A stretch of DNA of 7,008 bases from the NCBI GenBank assembly GCA_944358275.1, contig CALVQZ010000135.1:1-7008 (forward strand). The letters run 5' to 3'. Under the pieces are notes generated by a model. It ran no database searches. It saw only the letters and a list, made by a program, of their open reading frames with translations, and was not told the DNA's origin. A program made the translations under genes and the position numbers. The stretch's first letter is position 1. Every line of letters begins with the position of its first letter. The DNA is from an uncultured Bacilli bacterium. GTDB lineage: Bacteria; Bacillota_I; Bacilli_A; RF39; UBA660. Below are positions 6,195 through 7,008 of this stretch, piece by piece.

Positions 6195-6747
6195 ATAGCA
6201 CCTCATTACTAAAATATATATCATCAATAACTTTTAAATAATCTACTCTAGGATTATAACTTTCTCTTATTTTATATCCATTTTTTTCAAAATAGTCTAT
6301 AGGAATAGATTTTCTAGTTTCATTTTCAATAAACTCTATAAGCTTATCTATTTCCAAAAAATAAGTAGTGTTATTAAAATAAAATCTAACTATTATAAAA
6401 GCAATTCCACCATGATATTTAACTTTCTTTAAATGTTCTATTTGATGTGAGTGTATATTTGCAATTGAAAAGAATTTATTATTTTTAATCTCTTTAGCAT
6501 CAAAGTCAATATACATTCCTTTATATATTCCATTATAATCTGTAGTAGATGGCTTTTCATAAAAAGCTTCTGTTATTATAACACAATTTTTTCTTGGATA
6601 ACTTAATTTACTTACTCTTATTGGAGTAGGTTTTTTATGTATAATTGCAATATTATTATCTAAATAATATTTATTTGTAGAATTTATATCATCTTCTAGT
6701 GCCATTCCACGATTTGCAAAATTATTAAAAAACTTGTTTGAAATCAT
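6175..6747 (-). CDS. recU: Holliday junction resolvase RecU
   Basis: A cytosolic nuclease of 190 residues (B. subtilis RecU is 206) that cuts four-way DNA junctions in recombination and chromosome segregation. Family signatures are dense: N-R-G-M-A-L-E-D-D near residue 12, I-A-I-I-H-K-K-P-T-P (33-42), S-T-T-D-Y-N-G-I-Y-K-G (67-77), Y-I-D-F-D-A-K-E (79-86), H-S-H-Q-I-E-H (99-105), and P-R-V-D-Y near the end. By comparison with B. subtilis, the metal and catalytic residues are D70, D83 and K85; the usual glutamate of the D-F-E-A-K motif is an aspartate here, still valid for a PD-(D/E)XK nuclease. The start is supported by GGTGAT at 6756-6751, three bases from the ATG. It is first in the operon and its 3' end carries the ribosome site and start of ponA, which may couple DNA segregation with wall synthesis at the level of expression. 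Confidence 0.95.
   Translation of the reverse strand: MISNKFFNNFANRGMALEDDINSTNKYYLDNNIAIIHKKPTPIRVSKLSYPRKNCVIITEAFYEKPSTTDYNGIYKGMYIDFDAKEIKNNKFFSIANIHSHQIEHLKKVKYHGGIAFIIVRFYFNNTTYFLEIDKLIEFIENETRKSIPIDYFEKNGYKIRESYNPRVDYLKVIDDIYFSNEVLYEEKIK
6199..6204 (-). promoter_or_regulatory. Ribosome binding site of ponA, inside recU
   Basis: GAGGTG on the minus strand lies four bases before ATG 6194-6192. It decides the start of the PBP: the longer frame from TTG 6227 would put a short hydrophobic M-I-Y-I-L-V leader with no Shine-Dalgarno before the lysine-rich M-K-K-K-L. The site is within the last codons of recU, fitting translational coupling. Confidence 0.75.
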
Positions 6748-6764
6748 TTTATCACCATATTCTA

Positions 6765-6770
6765 ATTATA
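6765..6770 (-). promoter_or_regulatory. Possible -10 box of the recU-ponA operon
   Basis: TATAAT on the minus strand, 17 bases before the recU start codon. No good -35 is present at 16-18 bases; TTGTAG at 6796-6791 is 20 bases away. The start site would fall almost on the ribosome site, leaving a very short leader, as for the desulfurase operon. A weaker TATTAT at 6780-6775 is an alternative. Confidence 0.3.
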
Positions 6771-6802
6771 CTACATAATATGCATAAATACTACAAGTAA
6801 AT

Positions 6803-6880
6803 ATATCACATTTTAATATCATTTGTCGATTATTGTCATTGTTTTGGTGATATAATAAAAATATTAAGATGGTGTGATAT
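6803..6880. repeat. Long-range 8-bp inverted repeat flanking the divergent promoter
   Basis: ATATCACA at 6803-6810 is the exact reverse complement of TGTGATAT at 6873-6880. Between them, GGTGATATAAT (6846-6856) repeats the same TGATAT core in direct orientation. The three copies bracket the likely plus-strand promoter between recU and the small ORF, so they could be operator sites or a stem in the leader. Part of the likeness stems from the common GGTGAT ribosome site, so chance is quite possible. Confidence 0.25.
6848..6856 (+). promoter_or_regulatory. Possible extended -10 promoter for the small rightmost ORF
   Basis: TGATATAAT matches an extended -10 (TGn plus TATAAT, 6851-6856). No proper -35 sits at 16-18 bases; TTGTCA at 6833-6838 is too close, with a 12-base gap. 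The predicted start near 6863 leaves a leader of about 38 bases before ATG 6901, which is reasonable. Confidence 0.35.
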
Positions 6881-6900
6881 TATAATGATGGGTGATAAAA

Positions 6901-6999
6901 ATGGATTATGTATATTTATTTGAATTTGTTGATGATTTAATAGATGAAGTTAATATAACTAAGATGAAATTATTTTTGATTAGAAATAATAGAGTATAA
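6901..6999 (+). CDS. Small hypothetical protein, 32 residues
   Basis: ATG at 6901 to TAA at 6997-6999 encodes 32 residues: an acidic, hydrophobic first half (M-D-Y-V-Y-L-F-E-F-V-D-D-L-I-D-E) and a basic end (K-M-K-L-F-L-I-R-N-N-R). The ribosome site GGGTGAT (6890-6896) with a four-base gap is as good as those of the real genes here, and an extended -10 box lies about 45 bases upstream. I do not recognise a family. An overlapping 12-codon frame starts at 6885 (ribosome site GGTGTGAT at 6871-6878) and could be a leader peptide or noise. It may also be the remnant of a longer gene; the window ends 9 bases later. Being this short, it could be chance. Confidence 0.4.
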   Translation: MDYVYLFEFVDDLIDEVNITKMKLFLIRNNRV

Positions 7000-7008
7000 C
7001 TAGCATAT

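Noticed and set aside
6195..6227. Eleven-residue N-terminal extension of the PBP from a TTG at 6227
   Set aside because: No Shine-Dalgarno in front, while ATG 6194 has GAGGTG at the right distance and begins a typical lysine-rich inside tail.
246..7008. Search by eye for a template repeat or reverse transcriptase matching the island
   Set aside because: No second GC-rich stretch and no Y-x-D-D-type polymerase frame are present; if they exist they are outside this window.

Overview
The window comes from a very AT-rich, walled, Gram-positive-type bacterium. The evidence is low GC outside one short island, AGGTGAT-type ribosome binding sites set very close to the start codons, the Firmicutes pairing of recU with a class A penicillin-binding protein, and TGA absent from inside the genes, so the code looks standard. 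The best guess is an uncultured gut lineage of Bacillota such as RF39-like Bacilli; this is inferred from protein style only.

Bases 1-326 (+) hold the 3' end of a gene for a probable surface protein with a C-type-lectin-like C-terminal domain. Inside it, about 135-245 stands apart from everything else in the window: about 55% G+C against about 31% just upstream, only 13 A in 111 bases, and no codon ending in A. This is what the variable region of a diversity-generating retroelement (DGR) target, or a recombining variable cassette, would look like. No reverse transcriptase or template copy lies in the window. A terminator hairpin at 436-473 closes this unit.

Bases 509-3108 (+) form a tight three-gene operon: a cysteine desulfurase, an 86-residue cytosolic thioredoxin-like protein with a WCGSC site, and a membrane protein joining an exported CPHC thioredoxin-like domain to a CcdA/DsbD-like transmembrane domain. 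The last two could form a thiol electron relay from cytosol to cell surface. Its link with a sulfur-mobilising enzyme is unusual. A strong terminator follows at 3107-3133.

Bases 3171-6747 (-) form a recU-ponA operon. RecU is a Holliday junction resolvase; the bifunctional PBP1 makes and crosslinks peptidoglycan. The two genes overlap by 20 bases. This PBP has two extra N-terminal membrane helices, an acidic-then-basic cytosolic linker, and C-terminal FN3-like and Ig-like modules. Its terminator overlaps its last codons and faces the terminator of the other operon.

Bases 6748-6900 are a divergent promoter region with a long-range inverted repeat. A possible 32-residue ORF (6901-6999, +) ends the window. 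No tRNA, rRNA, CRISPR array or insertion sequence was seen.
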